Shown: positions 1 through 5,670 of the stretch, piece after piece
How the letters are laid out: each line of letters opens with the position of its first letter
How positions within the stretch are numbered: position 1 is the stretch's first letter
Source of the DNA: JAHCHL01 sp964546835
Lineage (GTDB): Bacteria; Armatimonadota; Fimbriimonadia; Fimbriimonadales; ATM1
Assembly (NCBI GenBank): GCA_964546835.1
Contig: CAZJKW010000044.1
Location: 1-14,668 of the forward strand
DNA length: 14,668 bases
Direction of reading: 5' to 3'
The notes under the pieces: generated by a model
Told to the model about the DNA's origin: nothing
Database searches by the model: none
Seen by the model: the letters and a program-made list of their open reading frames with translations, nothing else
Program-made: the position numbers and the translations under genes

Positions 1-150
1 CGCTAACGTTTTCTTGTTATAGGCGGCTACCATTATTCGATACCGTTTATGCTCGGACGGGTGGCACCGATTTAACCACGAAGAGTGAGAGCCGACAATG
101 AAGTTGTGCCATGTAATGGGCGTAGGTGACAAGCCGGTGGATTGTTAAAC

Positions 151-200
151 AACCTCACCCGTTAGGGGGAGGTTGGTGAGGAATGAAACGGGTGGGGGTG
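151..200. repeat. G/C-rich palindromic (REP-like) element
   Basis: Several mutually exclusive inverted repeats are packed into about 50 bases. CCTCACCCGTT (153-163) can pair with AACGGGTGGGG (187-197) with one wobble. Alternatively CCTCACC (153-159) pairs with GGTGAGG (175-181), or AACCTC (151-156) with GAGGTT (169-174). Such compact, intergenic, G/C-rich palindromes resemble dispersed REP-type elements of bacterial genomes, but one copy in a window cannot prove that. It could also form the end of a minus-strand transcript, though no T-run follows on either strand. Confidence 0.4.
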
Positions 201-243
201 TCATCGCCTTCCCAGCAAAAATACCAGGTTTCAAAAAACATCC

Positions 244-273
244 TTGACAAATGGCTCTGCCGAGGCCTATAGG
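244..273 (+). promoter_or_regulatory. Promoter-like motif with no obvious gene
   Basis: A perfect -35 hexamer TTGACA (244-249) is followed after 18 bases by TATAGG (268-273), a four-of-six match to the -10 consensus. A transcript would start near 280 and run through the tandem repeat into the antisense strand of the secreted-protein gene at 478-1119. There is no plus-strand gene downstream before Lon, so this is either a chance match or a promoter for a non-coding or antisense RNA. Confidence 0.25.
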
Positions 274-390
274 ATGTGAGCAAACACTTCAAATCAACTT
301 TCTTCAAAAGAACAGAACCGGAAAAGCAACCCACCCCAATTTGAACCTGAACCAAAAATCGCAAAAAGTCCAAAAATGACAATGATGAAC

Positions 391-453
391 GTGAAGTAAG
401 TGAAGTAAGTGAAGTAGATGAAGTAGATGAAGTAAGTGAAGTAAGTGAAGCGG
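391..453. repeat. 9-bp tandem repeat, seven units
   Basis: Seven consecutive 9-base units with consensus GTGAAGTAA. Units 1, 2 and 6 are identical; units 3, 4, 5 and 7 differ by one to three bases (for example ATGAAGTAG). Degenerate partial units flank the array on both sides (ATGAAC near 384-390 and 454-459). One forward frame reads through as Glu-Val-Ser/Asp triplets but has no start codon, and another contains TAA in most units, so it is treated as a non-coding minisatellite. Arrays of this kind change copy number by replication slippage. Confidence 0.85.
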
Positions 454-477
454 ATGAACAGCGTGAACCCGGAAGTT

Positions 478-1119
478 CTACGGCTTAATCTTCGCTTGGA
501 TGCGGACGGAACCAATGCCGCCGACTTGAGGAATCGGCCAGTTCTTAACAGAAACATCCATTTTTTGGACCTTGCCGTCTTTGCCAAGCCAGTAAAACCC
601 AGTAGCGGTCATGGGCTCTTGCGCGGTCTCTGATAACTTGACGGAAACTTTCAGCGTTTCTATGTCACCAAGTTTTTCGGCTGCAACAACCTCGTATTCA
701 AGTTTCGTTTTTCGCGGGTCTTCTGCTTGAAAAATCCACTTTTCCCCCGCTGAGATGGCAGATTCGGGATAAACCAACAGTGTTGGCATTAGCATTCTTC
801 GGGCTTGGTCTCCATATTCCGAATCGGTTGAGACCGGAAAACCGCGCTTGTTCAGGACGAAGTTCATTTCGACGTCGCTTCCCATGGGTTGACCGTCCAC
901 TTCCAATCCGCGAAGCGCCATTACGGTTTTGATTTCCTTTTCCGAAATCGATCCGACTAAGATCTCTGCTGTGGCTTTGACCGGCAATTGGAGACCTTGA
1001 TAAGAAACGTCGAGGGTTGCGTCCATTGCGAGTTTCGATTTCTCGACGTAGGGCGGTTTAACTTCCCACTTGTCTTGAGCGGTAACGAACAAAAGCGGAA
1101 GAACAGCAAACCATTTCAT
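478..1119 (-). CDS. Secreted protein of unknown function
   Basis: A 213-residue protein of unknown function. The N-terminus MKWFAVLPLLFVTA is a short signal peptide with probable cleavage before Gln15-Asp16, so the mature protein should lie outside the cytoplasm. The rest is rich in alternating hydrophobic/charged segments expected of a beta-rich fold, with no cysteines and no catalytic motif that I recognise. A stretch around residues 115-185 (Tyr-Pro-Glu-Ser-Ala...Gly-Glu-Lys-Trp, then a Gly-containing turn, then Gly-Phe-Tyr-Trp-Leu-Gly-Lys-Asp-Gly) has the same order of landmarks as the secreted protein at 12497-13204 (Tyr-Pro-Lys-Asn-Ala...Gly-Gln-Ser-Trp, then Gly-Thr-Met-Trp-Val...Asp-Gly), suggesting one distant family. 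The start codon lies 10 bases after the stop of a small upstream membrane peptide, with no clear Shine-Dalgarno, so translation may be coupled. Real gene: likely; function: unknown. Confidence 0.75.
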   Translation of the reverse strand: MKWFAVLPLLFVTAQDKWEVKPPYVEKSKLAMDATLDVSYQGLQLPVKATAEILVGSISEKEIKTVMALRGLEVDGQPMGSDVEMNFVLNKRGFPVSTDSEYGDQARRMLMPTLLVYPESAISAGEKWIFQAEDPRKTKLEYEVVAAEKLGDIETLKVSVKLSETAQEPMTATGFYWLGKDGKVQKMDVSVKNWPIPQVGGIGSVRIQAKIKP

Positions 1120-1129
1120 CGGGGAAAGG

Positions 1130-1261
1130 TTACCGCTGAATAAGTTCGAAAGTTTCGGATTTTAAGGATTCTGCCGGCATTTTGATTCCGTGAATTCCGA
1201 TTGCAATGGCTGAAATTGTAATCAACTCCAGAACAATCACCAGTATCTGTTTTGGCTTCAT
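1130..1261 (-). CDS. Small single-pass membrane peptide (43 aa), hypothetical
   Basis: A short open frame on the minus strand begins with ATG at 1261 and ends with TAA at 1130-1132. The product of 43 residues starts Met-Lys-Pro-Lys-Gln, continues with a hydrophobic stretch of about 20 residues (roughly 6-26, Ile/Leu/Val/Ala-rich with one Glu), and ends in a polar tail of about 17 residues. This is the profile of a small membrane-anchored protein or an uncleaved signal anchor. It lies 10 bases upstream of the secreted-protein gene on the same strand, filling the otherwise empty interval between that gene and the divergent lon gene. No good Shine-Dalgarno precedes the ATG. I do not recognise a family. 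Its reality rests on position, hydrophobicity and tight spacing only. Confidence 0.45.
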   Translation of the reverse strand: MKPKQILVIVLELITISAIAIGIHGIKMPAESLKSETFELIQR

Positions 1262-1309
1262 GTTCAAAGGTGATTCAAGTTACGTGCCAACTTGGGTAAG
1301 TTGAAACCG

Positions 1310-3655
1310 ATGGCTTCAACGGTTGCGGGAAATCGACGACGAAAACGCATGGCAAAAAACCGATTTCCGGTATTGCCCGTGCGCGATGCGGTGCACTTTC
1401 CCGAGTTGATTAACACGCTCTTGGTTGGAAGAGAAATGTCTTTGCGGGCGTTGCATGCTGCACTTGATGAATCTCGACAGGTGGTGGTCTTAACCCAAAA
1501 CGATGTTGGAGTTGAAGAACCGACAGCGAGGGACATGCACAAAGTTGGCGTCATAAGCGAAGTCACTCAAGTTTTGCCGATGCCGGACGGAACGATGCGC
1601 GTGGTTTTGCGCGGACTCTTTCGCATCTTAATCACGAATGTTATTGAAGAATTCGGCTTCTTGCAAGCCGAGGGCGAGTTTGTGATTGAAGAACCGAATG
1701 TTGAAAATGATTCAGACGCGATGATGCGTGAGGCGTTGCGATTGTTTGACGAAGTTCTTCAACTTGGAAGACAAATTCCGGTTGAAGCGATGCAAATGGC
1801 GATTCACATTGAGCATGCGGGTCCACTTGCAGATTGCATTGCTCATCATTTGGCAATTCGCCCCTCGCTGAAGCAGGAAGTTTTGGAAATGATTGATTGG
1901 GATGCGCGACTGAAAAAGGTGGTGCAGATTCTAAATCGAGAGCGCGAAGTTCTTCAGTTGCAATCCGATATTCGGTCAAAAGTTGAAGAAGAATTGGGTG
2001 CAACCCAGCGAGAATATTTTTTGCGAGAGCAACTAAAAGTAATTCAACAAGAATTAAACGAGCGCGACGATAAAGGTTCGGAAATTGATGAGTTTGCAAG
2101 AAAAATTGAAGCTTCCGGAATGCCGCAAGAAACCCGCGAAAAAGCAGAACATGAACTAAAGCGATTAGAACGCGCGCCATCGGCAAGTCCAGAATCCATG
2201 GTGATTCGAACTTATTTGGATTGGTTGACGACGCTGCCGTGGCAAACGATGAGCGAAGATTCGCTTGATGTGAAAAAGGCAAAACGCATTTTGGACCGAG
2301 ACCATTTTGGGTTGGAAAAAGTAAAAGATCGAATTCTTGATTTTCTTGCGGTTCGTCAGTTATCCAGAAGTTTGCGTGGCCCAATTTTATGCTTTGTTGG
2401 GCCGCCGGGAGTTGGAAAAACCAGTATTGGAAAATCGATTGCAGAATCGTTGGGAAGAAACTTCCATCGAATCAGTTTGGGTGGAGTTCGAGATGAAGCG
2501 GAAATCCGTGGTCACAGAAGAACTTATATTGGTTCGATGCCCGGCAGAATTATTCAAGGAATCAAATCTTCTGGCACGAAAAATCCGGTTTTCATGCTGG
2601 ATGAAATTGACAAAATGGGTATGGATTTTCGGGGAGACCCAACTTCTGCATTGCTTGAGGCGCTGGACCCGGAACAAAACGATAAGTTTGGTGACCATTA
2701 TATTGAAGCACCCTTTGATTTGAGTGCAGTCATGTTTATTTGTACGGCAAATCTTTTAGAAAATATTCCGTGGCCATTAAGAGACCGAATGGAAGTGATT
2801 CAGTTTCCAAGTTATACGGAAGAAGAAAAAGTGCGCATTGCAACACAATTTTTGGTGCCTAAAAAAATCGTTGAACATGGTTTGAAAAAATCGCAGGTGC
2901 AAATTTCGCCGCAAGTCGTTCGTACTGTCGTTCGAGATTACACTCGTGAAGCAGGTGTCCGAAATCTTGAAAGAGAACTCTCGACCATTTTTCGTAAATC
3001 GGCAAGAAAAGTTGCGGAAGGATTTAAAGGAAAAATCAACGTCACTTCAAAAGAAGTTTCGCAATTTTTGGGCGTTGCAAGATTTAGTTACGGTTCGAAA
3101 GAAAAAGAGAACGAAATTGGGGCGGCAACGGGTTTGGTTTATACGGAATTTGGAGGAGACGTCATTACGATTGAGGTGAGTTTGATTCCCGCACATGGAA
3201 ACGAGCCGCGACTTATTTTGACCGGGCAACTTGGCGATGTTATGAAAGAATCGGCTCAAGCGGCCGTAAGTTACGTTCGATCCAGAAATCAAATTCATGG
3301 TTCGCCGATGGATGTTCACATTCACGTACCGGCAGGTGCTGTTCCGAAAGATGGCCCGAGTGCAGGTGTGACGATAGCAACGGCTTACGCATCCGCATTG
3401 TCAGGAAAGCCGGTGCGAAGCGATGTTGCTATGACCGGTGAAATCACCCTGCGCGGAAAAGTTTTGCCAATTGGCGGCTTACGAGAAAAACTTCTTGCAG
3501 CGCATCGAGCCGGAATCAAGAACGTGATAATTCCGGCAGAAAATGAAAAAGATTTGGCTGACGTACCGAAAGAGGCACTGTCCCAACTCAAAGTTTACAA
3601 AGTTAAACAAGTGGACGAAGTGTTGAAAATTGCCTTAATGAACCAAAAGAAATAA
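1310..3655 (+). CDS. lon: ATP-dependent protease Lon (LonA type)
   Basis: Cytoplasmic AAA+ serine protease that unfolds and degrades damaged and regulatory proteins. Domain order is complete: a LonN substrate-binding domain beginning at Phe-Pro-Val-Leu-Pro-Val-Arg-Asp; a coiled-coil segment with the conserved Tyr-Phe-Leu-Arg-Glu-Gln-Leu-Lys; an AAA+ domain with Walker A Gly-Pro-Pro-Gly-Val-Gly-Lys-Thr-Ser (about residues 364-372) and Walker B Phe-Met-Leu-Asp-Glu-Ile-Asp (Asp431-Glu432); and a C-terminal protease domain with catalytic Ser684 in Lys-Asp-Gly-Pro-Ser-Ala-Gly and Lys727 in Gly-Gly-Leu-Arg-Glu-Lys-Leu-Leu. Length is about 781 residues, normal for bacterial LonA. The start is uncertain: TTG 1292, ATG 1310 and ATG 1349 are all in frame and none has a clear Shine-Dalgarno; ATG 1310 is chosen as a compromise. 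The C-terminus (Asn-Gln-Lys-Lys) is not a proteasome-docking HbYX motif. It is the first gene of a probable operon with prcB and prcA. Confidence 0.97.
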   Translation: MASTVAGNRRRKRMAKNRFPVLPVRDAVHFPELINTLLVGREMSLRALHAALDESRQVVVLTQNDVGVEEPTARDMHKVGVISEVTQVLPMPDGTMRVVLRGLFRILITNVIEEFGFLQAEGEFVIEEPNVENDSDAMMREALRLFDEVLQLGRQIPVEAMQMAIHIEHAGPLADCIAHHLAIRPSLKQEVLEMIDWDARLKKVVQILNREREVLQLQSDIRSKVEEELGATQREYFLREQLKVIQQELNERDDKGSEIDEFARKIEASGMPQETREKAEHELKRLERAPSASPESMVIRTYLDWLTTLPWQTMSEDSLDVKKAKRILDRDHFGLEKVKDRILDFLAVRQLSRSLRGPILCFVGPPGVGKTSIGKSIAESLGRNFHRISLGGVRDEAEIRGHRRTYIGSMPGRIIQGIKSSGTKNPVFMLDEIDKMGMDFRGDPTSALLEALDPEQNDKFGDHYIEAPFDLSAVMFICTANLLENIPWPLRDRMEVIQFPSYTEEEKVRIATQFLVPKKIVEHGLKKSQVQISPQVVRTVVRDYTREAGVRNLERELSTIFRKSARKVAEGFKGKINVTSKEVSQFLGVARFSYGSKEKENEIGAATGLVYTEFGGDVITIEVSLIPAHGNEPRLILTGQLGDVMKESAQAAVSYVRSRNQIHGSPMDVHIHVPAGAVPKDGPSAGVTIATAYASALSGKPVRSDVAMTGEITLRGKVLPIGGLREKLLAAHRAGIKNVIIPAENEKDLADVPKEALSQLKVYKVKQVDEVLKIALMNQKK

Positions 3656-3671
3656 GTTGGAGTAATTGAAA

Positions 3672-4427
3672 ATGGTGAAAATTGAAAGTCGTACTTTTGG
3701 AGAGTTAGTTGGGTTTCCGGGCGAGCGACCAAGCCCTCCGTTTGGCACAATCGAAACACACGGAACTACGGTTTTGGCTCTCAAATACGACAAGGGAATC
3801 TTGAATTTAGGGGACAGGCGCGCAACTGCATCGAATTACATCATGTACGACAAAGCGGAGAAAGTTTTTGCTTTGGACGATGACACGCTTGTAGCCATTT
3901 CAGGTTCATTTGCAAGAAGTGTTGAAATCACAAGATATTTGAAACATGCTTACAAATATTACGCTCGGACCCAATTGCAGGAAATGAGTTTGGAAGGGAA
4001 GTTAATGGAGGTGAGCCGTTCGTTAAGCGGCAACTTAAGTATGTCTATGGAAGGAATCGGAGTATTTATTCCGGTGATTAGTGCATTTGACCGAGTGAAT
4101 GATGAATTTGTGATTTATTTTTACGATGTAATGGGTGCAAGGTTCAACAGTGGAGAATTTGCAGCAGCCGGCTCGGGGAGTGAGAGGATTCGCGGGATTT
4201 TTGATTATGTTTCGCGCAAAAGTGGACCGTTTGACAAAAGGCCTTTGAAGGATGTTCTTTCGGAAGGGTTAATCATGCTTGATATTGCTGCTCAACTCGA
4301 CAGTGCGACCGGAGGATTTGAAAGGACTCCTCCGATTGCAAAAACTTTGACGCGAGACGGAATTGAAAGTGTGGATGACAAAATTTTGAAATCGGCGATT
4401 GCGGAAATAGGAAAGGTGAAACAGTAA
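3672..4427 (+). CDS. prcB: 20S proteasome beta subunit
   Basis: Catalytic subunit of a 20S proteasome, an N-terminal-nucleophile threonine protease of the cytoplasm. A propeptide of about 31 residues ends in His-Gly, and self-cleavage would expose Thr1 of Thr-Thr-Val-Leu-Ala-Leu. Numbering from that threonine, Asp17 (Gly-Asp-Arg-Arg-Ala-Thr) and Lys33 (Lys-Val-Phe) fall exactly at the canonical positions. The Gly-Ser-Gly-Ser loop (Ser170 of the precursor) and the Asp-Ser-Ala-Thr-Gly-Gly motif near the C-terminus complete the active site. The segment Arg-Arg-Ala-Thr...Ser-Gly-Asn-Leu resembles actinobacterial PrcB more than HslV or the stand-alone homologue Anbu. ATG 3672 is preferred over TTG 3666 because GGAG at 3659-3662 is nine bases from the ATG but only three from the TTG. 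It lies 16 bases after lon, and its TAA overlaps the prcA ATG. Confidence 0.93.
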   Translation: MVKIESRTFGELVGFPGERPSPPFGTIETHGTTVLALKYDKGILNLGDRRATASNYIMYDKAEKVFALDDDTLVAISGSFARSVEITRYLKHAYKYYARTQLQEMSLEGKLMEVSRSLSGNLSMSMEGIGVFIPVISAFDRVNDEFVIYFYDVMGARFNSGEFAAAGSGSERIRGIFDYVSRKSGPFDKRPLKDVLSEGLIMLDIAAQLDSATGGFERTPPIAKTLTRDGIESVDDKILKSAIAEIGKVKQ

Positions 4428-5110
4428 TGCTTTCTCCCTACGATTGGCAAGAGTCCATTTTACAAAGAGCGCAATATATTGAAAACCGATTGAAAGGCGG
4501 GTCGCCTATTGTTGGTTTATCAATTGAATCGGGTGTGTTGCTTTATACGTATCGAAGACATGTGCGAAAAGTTTATGAAATTTATGACCGATTAATGTTT
4601 TCAGCGATTGGGCAACAAGCCGATGTTGAATCATTAAGAATCAGTGCGATTGATTTTGCGCATCAAGAAGGTTATCAAAGGGCTGAAGATGATGTTACGA
4701 TTGGCCGGTTGGTTGGATTTGCGCTTAGTAGTCCATTGAAACGTGCATTTGGTGATATTTCCATGGCACCGTTTGTCATTCATGCATTGTTTGCGGAACT
4801 GAATGCTTCGGTGGAGGATGACATTTTCATATCGTTAAATTACGATGGGGACTTTGCGGCTCATCGAAACATCGCCGTCGCCGCGGGTTCGCCCGATATC
4901 GAACAAAAAATGCTGGACTATTTGAGTTCAAAGTACAAACCCACCATGTCGTTGGATGCTGCCGCGGCTCTTGCTGATGATGCATGGAAGATTGGAGTTG
5001 ATCGCGATTCCAATGGCGAGCCAGACTCCGAATTGTTGAATGGGGCTCGACCAGAAATGGGACTTTTGGAACGGGGAGTCAAGCGAGAACGTAAGTTTAG
5101 GTTGTTATAG
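4427..5110 (+). CDS. prcA: 20S proteasome alpha subunit
   Basis: Non-catalytic ring subunit that caps and gates the 20S core. It has 227 residues and starts at an ATG overlapping the prcB stop (TAATG), typical of stoichiometric co-translation; AAAGGTG at 4412-4418 is a usable Shine-Dalgarno. Residues 7-22 (Trp-Gln-Glu-Ser-Ile...Glu-Asn-Arg-Leu) fit the alpha-type H0 helix absent from beta subunits. The run Arg-Lys-Val-Tyr-Glu-Ile-Tyr-Asp-Arg-Leu-Met-Phe-Ser-Ala-Ile-Gly (47-62) matches the PrcA region Gln-Lys-Ile-Ser-Glu-Leu-Tyr-Asp-Arg; Lys48 is at the place of the pocket lysine that docks C-terminal HbYX tails of ATPase partners. No N-terminal threonine is present. The beta-before-alpha gene order is that of Actinobacteria, but the divergence suggests another phylum. 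Assignment rests on these motifs plus the partner gene. Confidence 0.88.
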   Translation: MLSPYDWQESILQRAQYIENRLKGGSPIVGLSIESGVLLYTYRRHVRKVYEIYDRLMFSAIGQQADVESLRISAIDFAHQEGYQRAEDDVTIGRLVGFALSSPLKRAFGDISMAPFVIHALFAELNASVEDDIFISLNYDGDFAAHRNIAVAAGSPDIEQKMLDYLSSKYKPTMSLDAAAALADDAWKIGVDRDSNGEPDSELLNGARPEMGLLERGVKRERKFRLL

Positions 5111-5125
5111 ATGTTCTATAATAAC
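5101..5125 (+). promoter_or_regulatory. Promoter of the RRM gene, -10 box within an inverted repeat
   Basis: A perfect -10 hexamer TATAAT lies at 5117-5122, seven bases after the prcA stop; transcription would start near 5129. No good -35 box is visible at 16-18 bases upstream. The hexamer sits in the right arm of an inverted repeat: GTTGTTATAG (5101-5110) against CTATAATAAC (5116-5125), ten pairs with one wobble around a five-base loop. The left arm includes the prcA stop codon. The repeat could be an operator or a weak processing hairpin; it lacks the T-run of a terminator. Confidence 0.55.
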
Positions 5126-5149
5126 GCGTTCGATTCAGACCGAGACAGA

Positions 5150-5231
5150 TCCGTAGGCAGTTGTGTGCGGGGAATGAGAGGAAAGGACCGCACGAGAATC
5201 ATGCCGCTGAGGCGGCTAACAACTAACGGAG
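5150..5231 (+). promoter_or_regulatory. Structured 5' leader that pairs the RRM-gene ribosome binding site
   Basis: The untranslated leader can fold into a closed three-way junction. The closing stem is TCCGT (5150-5154) with ACGGA (5226-5230), then, across a 4-versus-1 base internal loop, AGTTGT (5159-5164) with ACAACT (5219-5224). Inside are GTGCGG (5165-5170) with CCGCAC (5188-5193), enclosing a purine-rich 17-base loop, and GCCGC (5203-5207) with GCGGC (5212-5216), enclosing TGAG. The outermost pairs include most of the Shine-Dalgarno GGAG (5228-5231), so folding would reduce translation of the RRM gene. This suggests a cis-regulatory element: a thermometer, ligand sensor or autoregulation by the RNA-binding product. 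I do not recognise a known riboswitch family. Pairing is by eye; no energy or covariation was computed. Confidence 0.5.
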
Positions 5232-5237
5232 AAATCA

Positions 5238-5546
5238 TTGGCTAACAAAAGCTTATTTGTAGGAAACTTGCCTTATTCAACAGGCGAGCGAGAATTATTC
5301 GACTTCTTTTCAGCGTATTCGCCGCAAAGCGCGCGGGTAGTTGAGGGAAGAGGTTTTGGATTTGTTGACATCCCCGAAGAACAGGCAGAAGCCTGCGTAG
5401 AGGCGATGAACGGCAAAGAGATTAGCGGACGCAAAGTTGTCGTTAACGAAGCACGACCAAAAGGTAGCGGCGGTGGCGGTGGCGGCGGCGGTCGCGACCG
5501 ATACGGCGATCGTGACCGAGGAGACGACCGAAGACGACGATACTAA
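5238..5546 (+). CDS. Small RRM-domain RNA-binding protein with Gly/Arg-rich tail
   Basis: A 102-residue cytoplasmic RNA-binding protein with one RNA recognition motif. RNP2 is Leu-Phe-Val-Gly-Asn-Leu (6-11) and RNP1 is Arg-Gly-Phe-Gly-Phe-Val-Asp-Ile (38-45), with the aromatic residues that stack on RNA. After about residue 75 comes a tail of a glycine run followed by Arg/Asp/Tyr repeats ending in Arg-Arg-Arg-Arg-Tyr. This architecture matches the small glycine-rich RRM proteins of cyanobacteria and other bacteria, some of which are cold-induced. The start is TTG 5238, supported by GGAG at 5228-5231 with six bases spacing; no ATG alternative lies in frame nearby. It has its own perfect -10 box and a long foldable leader, so it is probably regulated separately from the proteasome operon. 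Targets cannot be told from sequence. Confidence 0.92.
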   Translation: MANKSLFVGNLPYSTGERELFDFFSAYSPQSARVVEGRGFGFVDIPEEQAEACVEAMNGKEISGRKVVVNEARPKGSGGGGGGGGRDRYGDRDRGDDRRRRY

Positions 5547-5571
5547 ACGCAACATAGTTGCATTTACAATA

Positions 5572-5592
5572 GAACCGGAGTCATTTCGGTTC
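5572..5592 (+). other. Small hairpin in the RRM-gene 3' region
   Basis: GAACCG (5572-5577) and CGGTTC (5587-5592) form a six-pair stem with a nine-base loop about 25 bases after the RRM stop. It is followed by AAAATTCG, not a T-run, so it is not a terminator alone; it may stabilise the 3' end produced by the stronger hairpin that follows. Confidence 0.4.
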
Positions 5593-5607
5593 AAAATTCG
5601 GTATAAC

Positions 5608-5649
5608 CAAGCGGCTTGTCAGCGTTGCCAAGCCGCTTGAATCGTTTTT
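5608..5649 (+). terminator. Rho-independent terminator or attenuator before pdhA
   Basis: CAAGCGGCTTG (5608-5618) and CAAGCCGCTTG (5629-5639) form a perfect 11-pair stem around a ten-base loop, followed at 5645-5649 by TTTTT. It ends the RRM transcript unit. The T-run begins five bases after the stem, which is slightly far for an optimal intrinsic terminator. It finishes only eight bases before the pdhA Shine-Dalgarno, so it may also act as an attenuator for pdhAB. Confidence 0.7.
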
Positions 5650-5670
5650 GAGGAACTAAGGAGATTCATA

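Larger units (their letters stand above)
1..477. other. Gene-poor region downstream of the minus-strand operon
   Basis: I find no credible coding sequence here. Open frames on either strand lack ribosome binding sites, have repetitive or low-complexity translations, or run over the repeat. What can be seen is a G/C-rich palindromic element around 151-200, a promoter-like TTGACA motif near 244 and a 9-bp tandem repeat at 391-453, each listed separately. Positions 1-140 show nothing I recognise; I looked for tRNA, tmRNA and RNase P signatures without success. The region lies at the 3' side of the minus-strand gene ending at 478, and may hold its 3' untranslated region. Confidence 0.6.

Noticed and set aside
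155..382. Minus-strand open frame of 75 codons, Cys/Phe-rich
   Set aside because: It has no ribosome binding site, crosses the palindromic element, has an unnatural composition and overlaps another open frame that reads the tandem repeat.
351..485. Plus-strand frame encoding Glu-Val-Ser/Asp repeats
   Set aside because: It is preceded by stop codons at 342 and 348 and has no ATG, GTG or TTG in frame before the repeat, so it cannot be translated as such.
294..587. Minus-strand frame giving a Phe-Thr-Tyr / Phe-Ile-Tyr repeat protein
   Set aside because: The pattern is only the translation of the 9-bp tandem repeat, and the frame overlaps the end of the better-supported secreted-protein gene on the same strand.
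1641..2384. Long minus-strand frame opposite lon (247 codons), and similar frames opposite other genes
   Set aside because: These are shadows of well-supported genes with conserved motifs on the plus strand; their translations show no domain or composition of a real protein.
3666..4427. HslV or Anbu identity for the proteasome beta gene
   Set aside because: HslV would be expected next to hslU and Anbu without an alpha partner. Here an alpha-type subunit overlaps directly, a propeptide is present, and the motifs match PrcB.
5165..5230. RNase P-like signature in the RRM leader (GAGGAAAG-like bases)
   Set aside because: The resemblance covers only a few purines; the region is far too short and lacks the other conserved RNase P RNA segments.
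5174..5245. Possible 23-codon leader peptide (basic) overlapping the RRM start
   Set aside because: GGGG is only one base from the ATG, too close for a working ribosome binding site, and the bases are better explained by the paired leader structure. Ribosome profiling could reopen this.
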